From assembly GCF_009882915.1 (NCBI RefSeq), contig NZ_WTUW01000002.1, forward strand, positions 1,330,895-1,394,894: 64,000 nucleotides of DNA, in the 5' to 3' direction. The position numbers and the translations under genes were made by a program. The DNA is from Sneathiella litorea (GTDB taxonomy: Bacteria; Pseudomonadota; Alphaproteobacteria; Sneathiellales; Sneathiellaceae). This document shows, in pieces, positions 17,353 to 26,473 of the stretch. Each line of letters begins with the position of its first letter. Position 1 is the stretch's first letter. The notes beneath the pieces are model-generated. The model made no database searches. It was given only the letters and a program-made list of their open reading frames with translations, and had not been told where the DNA came from.

Positions 17353-18855
17353 ATGGAATTATTTTTACAGGGGGCATCAGACGCCTTTACCTTCGGCGCA
17401 ATGATCGCTGTATTAGGCGGCATCTTGCTGGGTTATGCTGTCGGCGTTCTCCCCGGATTAAGTCGGCCAGCGGCCCTCGCAATTGCAGTGCCAATTACCT
17501 ATTCCATGTCTCCCATAGCTGCGATTGCTTTTTTAGTTGGCGTTACAAAAGCCAGCGCAGCGGGCGGGGCAACTGGCGCGATACTTCTCAATACACCCGG
17601 AGAGCCCAGCTCTGCTGCGACTTGCTTTGATGGATACCCGTTGTCGCAAAAAGGTGAAGCAACGCGAGCACTTAAAGTGGCGCTCTATACGTCAGTTTTC
17701 GGGGATATTGTTGCCACCATCATTTTGATTGTACTCGCTGCCCCTCTCGCGAGCTTTGCGCTCAAGATGGGCCCCGTCGAGATGACATGCGTAATGATAT
17801 TCGCACTTACATTTATTTCTGCACTTTCTGGCGCATCAATATCACGAGGCTTAATTTCCGGTATTTTCGGTATTTTCCTAGCGACAATTGGACTAGATCC
17901 GGAAAGCGCTACCCCTAGGCTCACATTTGGCATGGTAGAACTGTTTGACGGAATTCCATTGATGGCCGCTACAGTGGGTATGCTTGCATTCACAGAGATG
18001 TTGAACCAGGCAGAGGCATTTGTTGCCAAGGACCGAAACAAGCACATAAAAAGCGAACCTACAACAAAAGAGAAAGAAAAACGCCTATTCTGGAAAGATA
18101 TTCGTCGCATACTGCCAACGACAATAAAGTCTACTGGAATTGGCATATCAGCCGGAGTAATTCCTGGCCTGGGCCCGACAATTGGCGCATTTCTATCCTA
18201 TGCAATTGCCAAGCAAACAGCGCGCGAAGGCGATCAATTTGGTAAGGGCGACATTAAAGGGGTAGCCGCGAGTGAGGCGGCGGACAATGCGGTACTACCT
18301 GCCAGCTTAATTCCGCTCTTTGCCATCGGTTTGCCCGGAAGTGTATCTGCGGCAATTCTGGTCGCGGCTTTCATGTTGCACGGCGTTGTGCCCGGCCCGC
18401 TCATCTTTGTAGAACATCCGCGGCTGATTTATGGCATATATGTATCAATGATAATCGCCAGCATCTTTATGCTGATTGTAGGCCGAATAGGTCTTAATTT
18501 CTTTGCCAAGATAGCGTCTGTTCCGGCAAGTATTATTATTCCGTTTATCGTACTTTTTTGTACCGTCGGCGCATATCTCGAAGCAGATACAGCCTTCTCA
18601 GTCTTTGCCATGATAGCGCTTGGAGTCGTTGGGTTTGTAATGCAGCGATTTGGATATTCAGTTATCACATTTCTTATTGGATTTGTTGTCGGACCATTAT
18701 TCGAGCTATCCCTAAGGCAAGCTTTGATTGTAACAAACCATGATGTCACAAAAATAATTGACCATCCGATCGCAAGTTTTTTCCTCCTGGCAGCTCTTAT
18801 TTCAGCCGTTGCCTTTCTCAAGCCAAAAAAACTGAAGTGGAAAAAAAGCGTTTAA
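17353..18855 (+). CDS. tctA: TTT large membrane subunit (TctA family)
   Basis: A 500-residue polytopic protein with about 11-12 membrane helices. Family signatures are GYAVGVLPGLSRPAALAIAVP near residue 30 and the repeated GLGPTIGAFLSYAIAK and ASEAADNAVLPASLIPLFAIGLPGS halves near residues 275-325. It forms the translocation pathway with TctB. Starts 3 nt after tctB stop and ends 7 nt before the convergent LysR stop. Confidence 0.93.
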   Translation: MELFLQGASDAFTFGAMIAVLGGILLGYAVGVLPGLSRPAALAIAVPITYSMSPIAAIAFLVGVTKASAAGGATGAILLNTPGEPSSAATCFDGYPLSQKGEATRALKVALYTSVFGDIVATIILIVLAAPLASFALKMGPVEMTCVMIFALTFISALSGASISRGLISGIFGIFLATIGLDPESATPRLTFGMVELFDGIPLMAATVGMLAFTEMLNQAEAFVAKDRNKHIKSEPTTKEKEKRLFWKDIRRILPTTIKSTGIGISAGVIPGLGPTIGAFLSYAIAKQTAREGDQFGKGDIKGVAASEAADNAVLPASLIPLFAIGLPGSVSAAILVAAFMLHGVVPGPLIFVEHPRLIYGIYVSMIIASIFMLIVGRIGLNFFAKIASVPASIIIPFIVLFCTVGAYLEADTAFSVFAMIALGVVGFVMQRFGYSVITFLIGFVVGPLFELSLRQALIVTNHDVTKIIDHPIASFFLLAALISAVAFLKPKKLKWKKSV

Positions 18856-18862
18856 GGTTAGC

Positions 18863-19759
18863 TTATCCCCCAAATGCCGCCCCACTATGCTTGGCCAGGA
18901 TTTCAACAAAGGTTCCCAGGCTGGCAGGTCTATAGCGGTTCGGATTCCATATCGCGGCGACCTCTGCCTCAGTTCTGCACAGATCCGAAACAATCGGAAT
19001 TGTGCGGGTTCTGCCGGCTGTGTCACCGGCTGAAGATGAAACGATAGCAATACCATGCCCATCTTTTGCCAACGATATAAGTGTATGGGTACTGTCACTC
19101 TCGAGCAGTATTTTCGGACGAATTCCATGAGCCGCGCAAGTTTGATCAAATATATGCCGGGTTAGGAAGCCACGACTCAAAATAAGAAGGATGTCCGACG
19201 CGATCTCGGAAATCGTAATTGTCTTTCTTTGCTCCAGAGGATGCCCCAACGGTAACACGGCATATAACTGGGCCGTAAAGAGCTTTTTGCCTACCAGAAC
19301 GTTATTAATCCCTAAGCATGCTATCGAAATGTGGACCGCGCCATGCTCAATCATTTCGACCAACTCATCATTATGACCTTCAGAGACAATCAATTTAACA
19401 TTCGGCCGTATTTCCCGAAACTCTGCCATCGCCGGTGAAATAAGCCATGCTATTGTTTGCGGTGACGCCCCCACCCGAAGAAGACCGCTATGGCCTTTTT
19501 CCATACCATGCGCTCGATTAATCAGCTCCTGGGCTTTGTCAAGCAGCTCCGCAGCATGCCCCAGAAACTCTTCACCCTCCGCTGTAAGCAGAATGCGCTT
19601 GCCAATTCGCTCGAATAGCGACACTCCCAATTTTTTTTCAAGGGACTGTATCTGCCTTGAAAGCGCTGGTTGACTTAAATTTACCTCTTTCGCCGCAACA
19701 GAAACGTTCATTCTTTCAGCCACGGCCACAAAATTCCGGATTTCTCTCAACTCAAACAA
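18863..19759 (-). CDS. LysR-type regulator, likely of tctCBA and pxpA
   Basis: 298 residues: an N-terminal winged helix (ELREIRNFVAVAERMNVSVAAKEVNLSQPALSRQI spans about residues 3-37) and a C-terminal periplasmic-binding-like effector domain. It lies between tctCBA and pxpA and is divergent from pxpA. Both target promoters have ATGC-N7-GCAT plus AAATGCATTGGACAGCA with the same spacing, strong evidence for a two-target regulon. The 19786-19800 box would also allow autoregulation. Confidence 0.9.
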   Translation of the reverse strand: MFELREIRNFVAVAERMNVSVAAKEVNLSQPALSRQIQSLEKKLGVSLFERIGKRILLTAEGEEFLGHAAELLDKAQELINRAHGMEKGHSGLLRVGASPQTIAWLISPAMAEFREIRPNVKLIVSEGHNDELVEMIEHGAVHISIACLGINNVLVGKKLFTAQLYAVLPLGHPLEQRKTITISEIASDILLILSRGFLTRHIFDQTCAAHGIRPKILLESDSTHTLISLAKDGHGIAIVSSSAGDTAGRTRTIPIVSDLCRTEAEVAAIWNPNRYRPASLGTFVEILAKHSGAAFGG

Positions 19760-19785
19760 TTCTCAGTCTCCAACGGGCATTTTTT

Positions 19786-19832
19786 ATGCAAATTAAGCAT
19801 TAAAACCTACCCTTTAAATGCATTGGACAGCA
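19786..19832. promoter_or_regulatory. Composite LysR-type element upstream of pxpA
   Basis: ATGC-AAATTAA-GCAT at 19786-19800 (T-N11-A) and AAATGCATTGGACAGCA at 19816-19832. ATGC to ATGC distance is 32 bp, exactly as at 15821-15867 in front of tctC. It sits between the LysR gene and pxpA. Confidence 0.78.
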
Positions 19833-19872
19833 AGCCACTAAATGCTCATTTTGACACCAAAGGAGTATTGAA

Positions 19873-20643
19873 TTGAAAAAAATATGTTTGAACGCAGATA
19901 TGGGTGAAAGTTATGGACGCTTTAAAATCGGAAGTGATTCAAGCCTTATGCCCTTCATTACATCGGCAAATATCGCATGCGGCATGCATGCTGGCGACCC
20001 AACCGTCATGGCACAAACAGTAACGAACGCAATCTGCCATGAAACGAGCATTGGTGCCCATCCGGGCTTCAATGACATATGGGGGTTTGGCAGGCGGGCA
20101 ATGAACATGGCCGTGCGCGATATAGAATATTTGGTAACATATCAAATCGGGGCCCTACAAGCGCTCGCACAGTCTCAAGGGGCAAGTGTACATCACGTAA
20201 AGCCTCATGGTGCTTTGAATAATGTTGCACATGATGACATTGAAGTCGCCCGAGCTATCGGCAGAGGCATTAAAGCAGCCGATAGAGACCTTATCTTTTT
20301 TGCTAATTGTAAATCGGCTATGGCGAAGGCAGGCGAGGAACTTGGGTTGAGAGTTGCCAAGGAAGCATATGCAGATCGCAGATATGACGATAATGGGAAA
20401 ATGCTCTCAAGAGACTCGGCTGACGCTGTCATTACTGACCCCAAATTCGCTGCGGCTCATGTCCTCAGAATTCTTGAGGAAGGCGCAATATTCAGTGTGA
20501 ATGGCAAACGAATTCCAACGGACGTCGATACCTTTTGTTTACACGGCGATGAACCGACTGCCGTTGAACTTGCTAAAGAAATTCATTCTGTTCTCAATAT
20601 CAATAATTTTGATATTTTACCGATTACCGACATTATCCAGTAA
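19873..20643 (+). CDS. pxpA: 5-oxoprolinase subunit A (PxpA, LamB/YcsF family)
   Basis: 256 residues. The family pattern is complete: LNADMGES at the N-terminus, SANIACGMHAGDP, GAHPGFND, FGRR, HVKPHGALNN, EAYADRRYDD, and CLHGD near the end. PxpA opens 5-oxoproline in an ATP-dependent reaction together with PxpB and PxpC, which are absent from the window. TTG start at 19873 follows AGGAG. Shared LysR boxes with tctCBA suggest uptake and ring opening of a 5-oxoproline-like compound. Whether it works alone, with unlinked PxpBC, or on another lactam is open. Confidence 0.9.
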   Translation: MKKICLNADMGESYGRFKIGSDSSLMPFITSANIACGMHAGDPTVMAQTVTNAICHETSIGAHPGFNDIWGFGRRAMNMAVRDIEYLVTYQIGALQALAQSQGASVHHVKPHGALNNVAHDDIEVARAIGRGIKAADRDLIFFANCKSAMAKAGEELGLRVAKEAYADRRYDDNGKMLSRDSADAVITDPKFAAAHVLRILEEGAIFSVNGKRIPTDVDTFCLHGDEPTAVELAKEIHSVLNINNFDILPITDIIQ

Positions 20644-20650
20644 TGTCGGT
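20626..20650 (+). terminator. Terminator hairpin spanning the pxpA stop codon
   Basis: Perfect 10-bp arms ACCGACATTA/TAATGTCGGT around TCCAG, with the TAA stop forming the start of the 3' arm, followed by TTT. A terminating ribosome would cover the structure, so termination may depend on ribosome release. Confidence 0.7.
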
Positions 20651-20988
20651 TTCCTACTGACGGCATGTCAAAGCATCAGGGGAAAAGCAAAAATATGAAC
20701 AGTGGCATGCTGAAAACTCGACACTAATCCCTAACAGTCGATCACACCACGTCATTGGTTTGTTCCCCCTTCTAGGCACTATTTCGTTTTAGGACCATTC
20801 AGTATTGTGAGATTGATGTGCGGGTGATTGGCGCACATATATGCAATCTTTCGATTTTTCTGACACATCGAATGCCGCCCAGAGATCGCTATTCCATTGC
20901 TCGCAGGGCAAAATTACGATTAACTCCGGGATAGAAACTAAAAGGAAAATGTAGAAAAGCTTTTTTTTCGGGCGAAGGTCTCTAGGAC
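20651..20988. other. Intergenic region, no gene seen
   Basis: No convincing coding sequence. It contains a 7-bp hairpin ATGTGCG/CGCACAT at 20816-20838 and a short AAAAGG-type stretch before the esterase gene. Confidence 0.5.
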
Positions 20989-21906
20989 ATGATCCGCATA
21001 ACAAAGTTGATAGCTGCCGGGCTTTGCATGCTGTTTCCTTTATTGTCGTTTGCAGAGGAAACCCTATCCAGCCACATACTGAAGCACGATGGTAATGAGC
21101 GTACTTATCTGCGTTTCGTACCGGCAACTGAGCAACATCCCGGCAAGCCCCTCCCGCTAGTTATACTTCTCCACGGTGGCGGCGGCTCGGGCAGATCAAT
21201 GATGCGCTACACCCGTTTCAATCGGCTTGCAAGGGAAGCCGGATTTATTGTGATTTACCCCTCAGGTCTGAACCGGCGCTGGAACGACGGGCGTGAAAGC
21301 CATCAGGCCTTTGACGATGTCGGCTTTATTCTCAAGGCCATTCGACAGACCATCGCTGAAGCCAACCGGGTGAACGAGAAGCGCATTTTTGTCGCCGGAA
21401 TGTCGAATGGTGGGCTCATGAGCCAACGTTTGGCCTGCGAGCAGGCTGAACTATTCTCTGGCATCGCCATCGTTACAGCACAGCTCACTCCAGAATTAAT
21501 CACCAGTTGCCATCCTTCCAAACCACTCGCTGTGCTCTACATTAATGGCACTGAAGATCGGCTCGTACCCTATGATGGCGGGGCTTTGGCTCCGCAATGG
21601 GGTCCGTTCGGGACGGTAACACCAACCGCAGAGACACTCGCTTTCTGGCGTCGCGTCAACCGGTGCGAAAAAACACCAGCAGTTACCCTGTTGCCTGACC
21701 TGGATGCCAACGATGGGACCAGAGTGGAACAGTATGATTGGTTCGGCTGCGCGACAAACGCCCCGCTCCGGCTATACCGGATCGTCGGCGGCGGTCATAC
21801 TTGGCCTGGCAAAAGACAGTACCTGCCGCAGACCGTCATCGGCCTTACTTCCCGCGATGTCGACGCCAACAAGCTAATCGGCGAATTCTTCCTTTCTATC
21901 CACTAA
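20989..21906 (+). CDS. Secreted LpqC-like esterase / PHB-depolymerase-family hydrolase
   Basis: A 305-residue alpha/beta hydrolase of the LpqC/COG3509 group, with a Sec signal peptide (hydrophobic residues 5-20, cleavage near SFA-EE). It shows an oxyanion-hole LLHGGGGSG, nucleophile in GMSNGG, an acid residue in NGTEDRLVPY and catalytic His in GGGHTWPG. Members hydrolyse hydroxyalkanoate oligomers, feruloyl or acetyl esters outside the cytoplasm. Stands alone between pxpA and the cyanate regulator; its link to either is not evident. Codon use appears more G+C-rich than its neighbours, possibly a separate acquisition. Confidence 0.85.
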   Translation: MIRITKLIAAGLCMLFPLLSFAEETLSSHILKHDGNERTYLRFVPATEQHPGKPLPLVILLHGGGGSGRSMMRYTRFNRLAREAGFIVIYPSGLNRRWNDGRESHQAFDDVGFILKAIRQTIAEANRVNEKRIFVAGMSNGGLMSQRLACEQAELFSGIAIVTAQLTPELITSCHPSKPLAVLYINGTEDRLVPYDGGALAPQWGPFGTVTPTAETLAFWRRVNRCEKTPAVTLLPDLDANDGTRVEQYDWFGCATNAPLRLYRIVGGGHTWPGKRQYLPQTVIGLTSRDVDANKLIGEFFLSIH

Positions 21907-22040
21907 GGCGGGCGAATTCTGGTTCTTTGACCGTATTGTCACATTGCAAATATCCTTGATACTTGAACCTGCAACTTTCCTGTCAGCAGTTCGATTCCGC
22001 CCTTAAAGCACAATGTCTTTAAATGGTCAGTTAGGTTACT

Positions 22041-23999
22041 TTATCCATTTAGATCACCGATCTTTTTTAACCGGGAGTAAAGAGTTGTCGCCTTCATCTG
22101 CAACATCTCGGCTGCGCCATCCTTTCCTGATACTCGACCACCCGCCGCTTCCAATGCGCGCTTTATATTCTTCTTCTCCAGAGCCGCCAATTCCGCAGCT
22201 GTCAATATGGCATTCTGTTTACCCACATCCTTCAGGCAAATCTCGTCGGGCGCGTCAAATGACAATTCTTCTGGCACCGGCAAATTGAAGCTTAGCTTTT
22301 CTTCTCGCAACAAAATTGCCGATCGCTCAATAACATTCTGCAACTCCCGGGCATTTCCGGGCCAATCATAGGCCGACAGAACCTTAATGTTTGCCTTGGT
22401 CAGCGTGGGCTTTTTGATATTCAGACGACTACATACGGTTTCGAGAAAGTGATCGGCAAGGATTGGAATGTCGGAAGGCCGATCCCGCAAGGCAAGACAT
22501 TCAATCGGAAAAACATTCAGGCGGAAAAAAAGATCTTCACGAAACCGCTTTGCGCTCGCCTCTTTTTTTAGGTCCCGGTTTGTCGCCGCAATGATGCGTA
22601 CATCGACTTCTCGGGTTTTTTCCTCTCCAACCCGCTCGAAATGCTGATCCTGCAATACCCGGAGTAGCTTGGATTGCAGATCCAGAGGAATTTCACCGAC
22701 TTCATCAAGAAAGATTGTACCGCCGTTGGCGAGCTCGAACCGTCCTATACGATCACGCAAGGCCCCCGTAAACGCACCTTTGACATGACCGAAAAACTCA
22801 CTCTCAAACAGTTCTCTCGGGACTGCTGCGCAATTGACACGAATTAGAGGCCGGTCCCGCCTTTCAGAAGCTTGATGTATAGCCCGAGCAACAAGTTCCT
22901 TTCCCGTCCCACTCTCCCCGGTGATGAGAACATTGGCATCAGTCGGAGCAACCAGTTCAATCTGCTTCAGAACATTCTCTATAGCCTGTGAGTTCCCCAG
23001 TATATTGTAATGATTGATATGACTTCGAATTTCCTCTTGTAGATAAGCATTCTCCATCTCCAATCGCTCGCGAAGCCGAGCATTTTCTTCAAGAGCTGCT
23101 TTGAGTTGTTCCTCGTCCCGTTTTCGCTGCGTAATTTCGCGAAAAACAATCACCGCGCCGACAACTGACCCTTCATCCACAATAGGCGTTGACGTATATT
23201 CAACTCTAATACTGGTATTGTTCTTGCGCCAGAAGACCTCATCATCAACCGTATGCAGCGTCCCTTTACGGAAGGCATTGTAAATAGGGCATTCCGTCTC
23301 ATCGTAAAGCGAACCATCGGCTTTGTGATGATGAATAATGGAGTGCATATCCCTTCCCACAAGTTCAGCCGCACTGTAGCCAAGCATCATTTCTGCTGCC
23401 GGATTTAGGAAGGTAGTTACGCCATCAGCGTTAACTCCGTAAATACCTTCACCAGCCGCTGCCAAAATCAATCGATTTTCTCTCTCAATCTCTCGAAAAT
23501 ATTTTTCTGCCTTACGCCACTCTTCAAGCCCGTTGCGGTGATAGGTATTTGCCTCGTCGTCAACAGAGCGCCTCTCAAACTTGTGCAAATCAGTAATCGT
23601 GACAACCATGCGGGCTTTCCCCTGCCATGTTACCGCGACAGCTGCATGTTCCAGATGCATCGGCTTTCCATCGGGACGCTGGAGAGTAATATCTCTCGTC
23701 CAGGCATAACCACGATATAGCGCTTCTTCAGTGAAAACATGCAAATGCCCCTTTTCATCAGAATAGATCTGCCCAATGGTTCGCCCCACAATGTCGTTTT
23801 CAGCAATCTTGAAAAAGTCCAGAGCAGCTTTGTTGGCACGAAATATGACTCCAGAATGCGGGTCAAATATTATCCCCGGCTCCGGCTGCTTATCAAAGGC
23901 CTGCCGTAGTATTGCACTGGCCAGGAACCATTCATCCTCCAATAGCTGAGAGCCATTTAGCTCATCTGCAGTCCCCACCTGCCCCGTGTCAGATTCCAT
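22041..23999 (-). CDS. PAS-PAS-AAA+ sigma-54-dependent activator (Fis-type HTH)
   Basis: 652 residues. Two PAS domains (about 30-150 and 175-295), a short coiled coil, a sigma-54 AAA+ domain (about 335-565) with Walker A GESGTGKE, the sigma-54-contacting GAFTGA loop, Walker B FLDEVGE and the arginine-finger region REDLFFRLN, and a C-terminal Fis-type helix-turn-helix. No receiver domain, so it senses a ligand, redox or energy state through PAS. It is divergent from the cyanate operon, which has a perfect -24/-12 promoter, and is therefore very likely its activator. Known proteobacterial cyn operons are usually under LysR-type CynR, so this wiring is unusual. Confidence 0.92.
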   Translation of the reverse strand: MESDTGQVGTADELNGSQLLEDEWFLASAILRQAFDKQPEPGIIFDPHSGVIFRANKAALDFFKIAENDIVGRTIGQIYSDEKGHLHVFTEEALYRGYAWTRDITLQRPDGKPMHLEHAAVAVTWQGKARMVVTITDLHKFERRSVDDEANTYHRNGLEEWRKAEKYFREIERENRLILAAAGEGIYGVNADGVTTFLNPAAEMMLGYSAAELVGRDMHSIIHHHKADGSLYDETECPIYNAFRKGTLHTVDDEVFWRKNNTSIRVEYTSTPIVDEGSVVGAVIVFREITQRKRDEEQLKAALEENARLRERLEMENAYLQEEIRSHINHYNILGNSQAIENVLKQIELVAPTDANVLITGESGTGKELVARAIHQASERRDRPLIRVNCAAVPRELFESEFFGHVKGAFTGALRDRIGRFELANGGTIFLDEVGEIPLDLQSKLLRVLQDQHFERVGEEKTREVDVRIIAATNRDLKKEASAKRFREDLFFRLNVFPIECLALRDRPSDIPILADHFLETVCSRLNIKKPTLTKANIKVLSAYDWPGNARELQNVIERSAILLREEKLSFNLPVPEELSFDAPDEICLKDVGKQNAILTAAELAALEKKNIKRALEAAGGRVSGKDGAAEMLQMKATTLYSRLKKIGDLNG

Positions 24000-24037
24000 C
24001 AGACCTATCGCTCTCGCAAATTCGTTTAATTCAAACC

Positions 24038-24053
24038 TTACGATAATTCGTAA
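24038..24053. promoter_or_regulatory. Inverted repeat, candidate enhancer site of the sigma-54 activator
   Basis: TTACGA-TAAT-TCGTAA is a perfect 6-bp inverted repeat about 105 bp upstream of the -24/-12 promoter, the usual place for an activator enhancer. A looser dyad ATCGTA-TTT-TATGAT follows at about 24069-24083. Confidence 0.5.
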
Positions 24054-24155
24054 TTAAAATTATGTAAAATCGTATTTTATGATTCTCCGTAAGTCAATTT
24101 TATTTCTGAAAATTCATAACTAATTGAAAATATTAGATAATTTTTATTACTGAAT

Positions 24156-24171
24156 TTGGCACGGCTTTTGC
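24156..24171 (+). promoter_or_regulatory. Sigma-54 (-24/-12) promoter of the cyanate operon
   Basis: TTGGCACGGCTTTTGC matches TGGCAC-N5-TTGC exactly. It lies 65-80 bp before the first ATG of the operon and opposite the sigma-54 activator gene. Confidence 0.9.
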
Positions 24172-24236
24172 GATTGTATCGTCAAGTAATAACAGGCGAT
24201 GACCGGCTTCAGTATATAAATCAAGGAGACATTTAG

Positions 24237-25631
24237 ATGGCATCAAAAAGTCTAGGCAATCCATATGACGGGGACGCAGATCTACGGCACGGCGCGAATT
24301 GTGGGTGCAGCGAATGCTGGGGTAAACCCGAAAACAATCTTAAACACAACGCATCCACAGACATTTTCCAGTCCAGCGATGAATTGATGGAAAGGGTTGT
24401 TGAGAGCGCCGTTGTTAGATCCGTCTTTGGAAACAACGAGCTTTCACGTCGGTCTTTCGCGAAAATGTTGGGAGGGACGACATTGGCGGCGGCGGTCGGC
24501 TCTGTTTTCCCCATGGATAAAGCAAAGGCGGCAATTCTGGACAATCTTGGGAAACCTGAAAAGTCGAAACTGAACGTGGGCTTTGTTCCAATTACCTGCG
24601 CAACCCCCATCATCATGGCAAAGCCTCTCGGGTTTTATGAAAAATATGGACTTGACGTCGATGTCATCAAAACCGCCGGCTGGGCTGTCGCCCGCGACAA
24701 ATCCCTGAACAAGGAATATGATGCCGCTCACATGCTTACCCCCATGCCGCTTGCGATTACAATGGGCGCCGGGTCCACAGCAACGCCTTTCCTGATGCCT
24801 GCAGTCGAGAATATTAATGGCCAGGCCATCGTGCTGCATAATGATCATCTGGACAAGAACGATCCGAAAATGTGGAAAGGGTTCAAATTTGGCGTTCCCT
24901 TTGAATACTCCATGCATAATTTCCTGCTTAGATATTATGTCGCAGAAGCTGGTCTTGATCCTGATCAGGACATCCAGATCCGTGTCGTTCCGCCGCCAGA
25001 AATGGTTGCCAATCTGCGCGCTGGCAATCTGGACGGCTACCTTTCTCCGGATCCCTTTAACCAACGTGCTGTCTGGGAAAAAATCGGCTTTATCCACAAG
25101 CTGACCAAGGAAATTTGGGACGGTCATCCTTGCTGTGCTTTTGCCTGTAGCCAAGAGTTTGCAACGACAATGCCCAATACCTACGGAGCATTATTGAAAG
25201 CACTGGTTGATGCGACCCAATACGCTCACAAGAGTGATAACAGGAAAGAAATTTCAGCGGCAATTGCTCCAACAAATTATCTTAATCAACCAGTTCCCGT
25301 CATAGAGCAGGTCCTGACCGGCCGCTATGCAGATGGTCTGGGAAATATCAAGGATGTCCCTGATCGGATTGATTTTGATCCATTCCCCTGGCACTCAATG
25401 GGCGTTTGGATTTTAACCCAGATGAAGCGGTGGGGTTATATCGAAGGGGACGTTGATTACAAGGGTGTGGCAGAACAAGTTTATCTGGCCGGCGATTGCG
25501 CCAAAATCATGAAAGATCTGGGTCTAACGCCCCCGACTGAAACCTACAAAAGCTATACCATTATGGGCAAGACGTTCGATCCCGACGAGCCCGAGGCCTA
25601 TGTCAGCAGTTTCGCAATTAAAAAGGCATGA
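24237..25631 (+). CDS. cynA: Cyanate/nitrate-type ABC binding protein (CynA/NrtA family), Tat signal
   Basis: 464 residues of the NrtA/CmpA/CynA type. A 70-residue leader precedes the twin-arginine motif (LSRRSFAKML, near residue 76) and contains a Cys-rich NCGCSECWG motif at about residues 23-31, which may bind a metal or anchor the protein. The mature part has GFVPITCATPIIMAKPLGFYEKYGLDVDV and FDPFPWHSMG. Substrate assignment to cyanate rests on cyanase at the operon end. ATG follows AAGGAG. A 6-bp hairpin lies 14 nt beyond the stop. Confidence 0.88.
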   Translation: MASKSLGNPYDGDADLRHGANCGCSECWGKPENNLKHNASTDIFQSSDELMERVVESAVVRSVFGNNELSRRSFAKMLGGTTLAAAVGSVFPMDKAKAAILDNLGKPEKSKLNVGFVPITCATPIIMAKPLGFYEKYGLDVDVIKTAGWAVARDKSLNKEYDAAHMLTPMPLAITMGAGSTATPFLMPAVENINGQAIVLHNDHLDKNDPKMWKGFKFGVPFEYSMHNFLLRYYVAEAGLDPDQDIQIRVVPPPEMVANLRAGNLDGYLSPDPFNQRAVWEKIGFIHKLTKEIWDGHPCCAFACSQEFATTMPNTYGALLKALVDATQYAHKSDNRKEISAAIAPTNYLNQPVPVIEQVLTGRYADGLGNIKDVPDRIDFDPFPWHSMGVWILTQMKRWGYIEGDVDYKGVAEQVYLAGDCAKIMKDLGLTPPTETYKSYTIMGKTFDPDEPEAYVSSFAIKKA

Positions 25632-25634
25632 TAC

Positions 25635-26465
25635 ATGTTCACGTCTCTAAATCTTAGAGCCCTGCTTCTGTCATTTGTTATTTTGACATTAGTATTGGGT
25701 GCGTGGGAACTGGCAACACCGGCGGTGAAAGCCGCTGGTGAACTCACAGAATATGAAAAACTCATCGGTGCTGCGGATCAGGAGGCGCGCGTCCCGCCCC
25801 CTTCCGCCGTACTTGTCAGAGCCTGGGAAGAACTTTCCGATCCTTTCTATGACAATGGCCCCAATGACAAGGGAATTGGTATTCAGATTGGGTATTCCAT
25901 ATTCCGCGTTCTGACTGGATACCTTATGGCAGCGCTGCTCGCCATCCCCGTTGGCTTTCTGATAGGAATGTCACCACTGGCCTACAAGGCCTTTGACCCC
26001 TTCATTCAGGTGCTCAGGCCAATTTCCCCCCTTGCCTGGATGCCGCTTGCCCTGTTTATTATCAAGGACAGTCAGGCATCTGCCATATTCGTGATCTTTA
26101 TTTGCTCAATTTGGCCAATGCTGATTAATACAGCCTTCGGAGTTGCCGGCGTCAGGAAAGACTGGGTAAATGTGGCACGCACGCACGAGCTCGGCTCATT
26201 GCGCACAGCTCTTATCGTCATTTTGCCGGCTGCCGCCCCAACCATACTGACGGGCATGCGCATTTCAATCGGTATTGCCTGGTTGGTAATCGTCGCAGCT
26301 GAAATGCTCGTCGGTGGGACAGGTGTCGGTTATTACGTATGGAACGAATGGAACAATCTCGACCTGACAAGTGTAATTTTTTCGATCCTTGTAATTGGCG
26401 TTGTCGGCATGCTTCTGGATGCTGTGTTCGCCTTTGCGCAACGTTCCATCCAGTATCAAGAATAG
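25635..26465 (+). CDS. cynB: ABC permease of the cyanate transporter (NrtB/CynB type)
   Basis: 276 residues with about six membrane helices and the ATPase-contacting EAA loop near ELGSLRTALIVILPAAAPTILTGMR. An unusual hydrophilic insertion (VKAAGELTEYEKLIGAAD and following, about residues 30-75) follows the first helix, as in NrtB relatives. Starts 3 nt after the binding-protein stop. Confidence 0.9.
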   Translation: MFTSLNLRALLLSFVILTLVLGAWELATPAVKAAGELTEYEKLIGAADQEARVPPPSAVLVRAWEELSDPFYDNGPNDKGIGIQIGYSIFRVLTGYLMAALLAIPVGFLIGMSPLAYKAFDPFIQVLRPISPLAWMPLALFIIKDSQASAIFVIFICSIWPMLINTAFGVAGVRKDWVNVARTHELGSLRTALIVILPAAAPTILTGMRISIGIAWLVIVAAEMLVGGTGVGYYVWNEWNNLDLTSVIFSILVIGVVGMLLDAVFAFAQRSIQYQE

Positions 26466-26473
26466 GAGTACCC

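Noticed and set aside
18429-18821. 130-codon minus-strand frame opposite tctA
   Set aside because: Shadow of a membrane protein gene; composition and start are not gene-like.
24444-25154. Long minus-strand reading frame (236 codons) opposite the cyanate binding-protein gene
   Set aside because: It lies wholly within a well-supported gene on the other strand, has no family pattern and no ribosome binding site.
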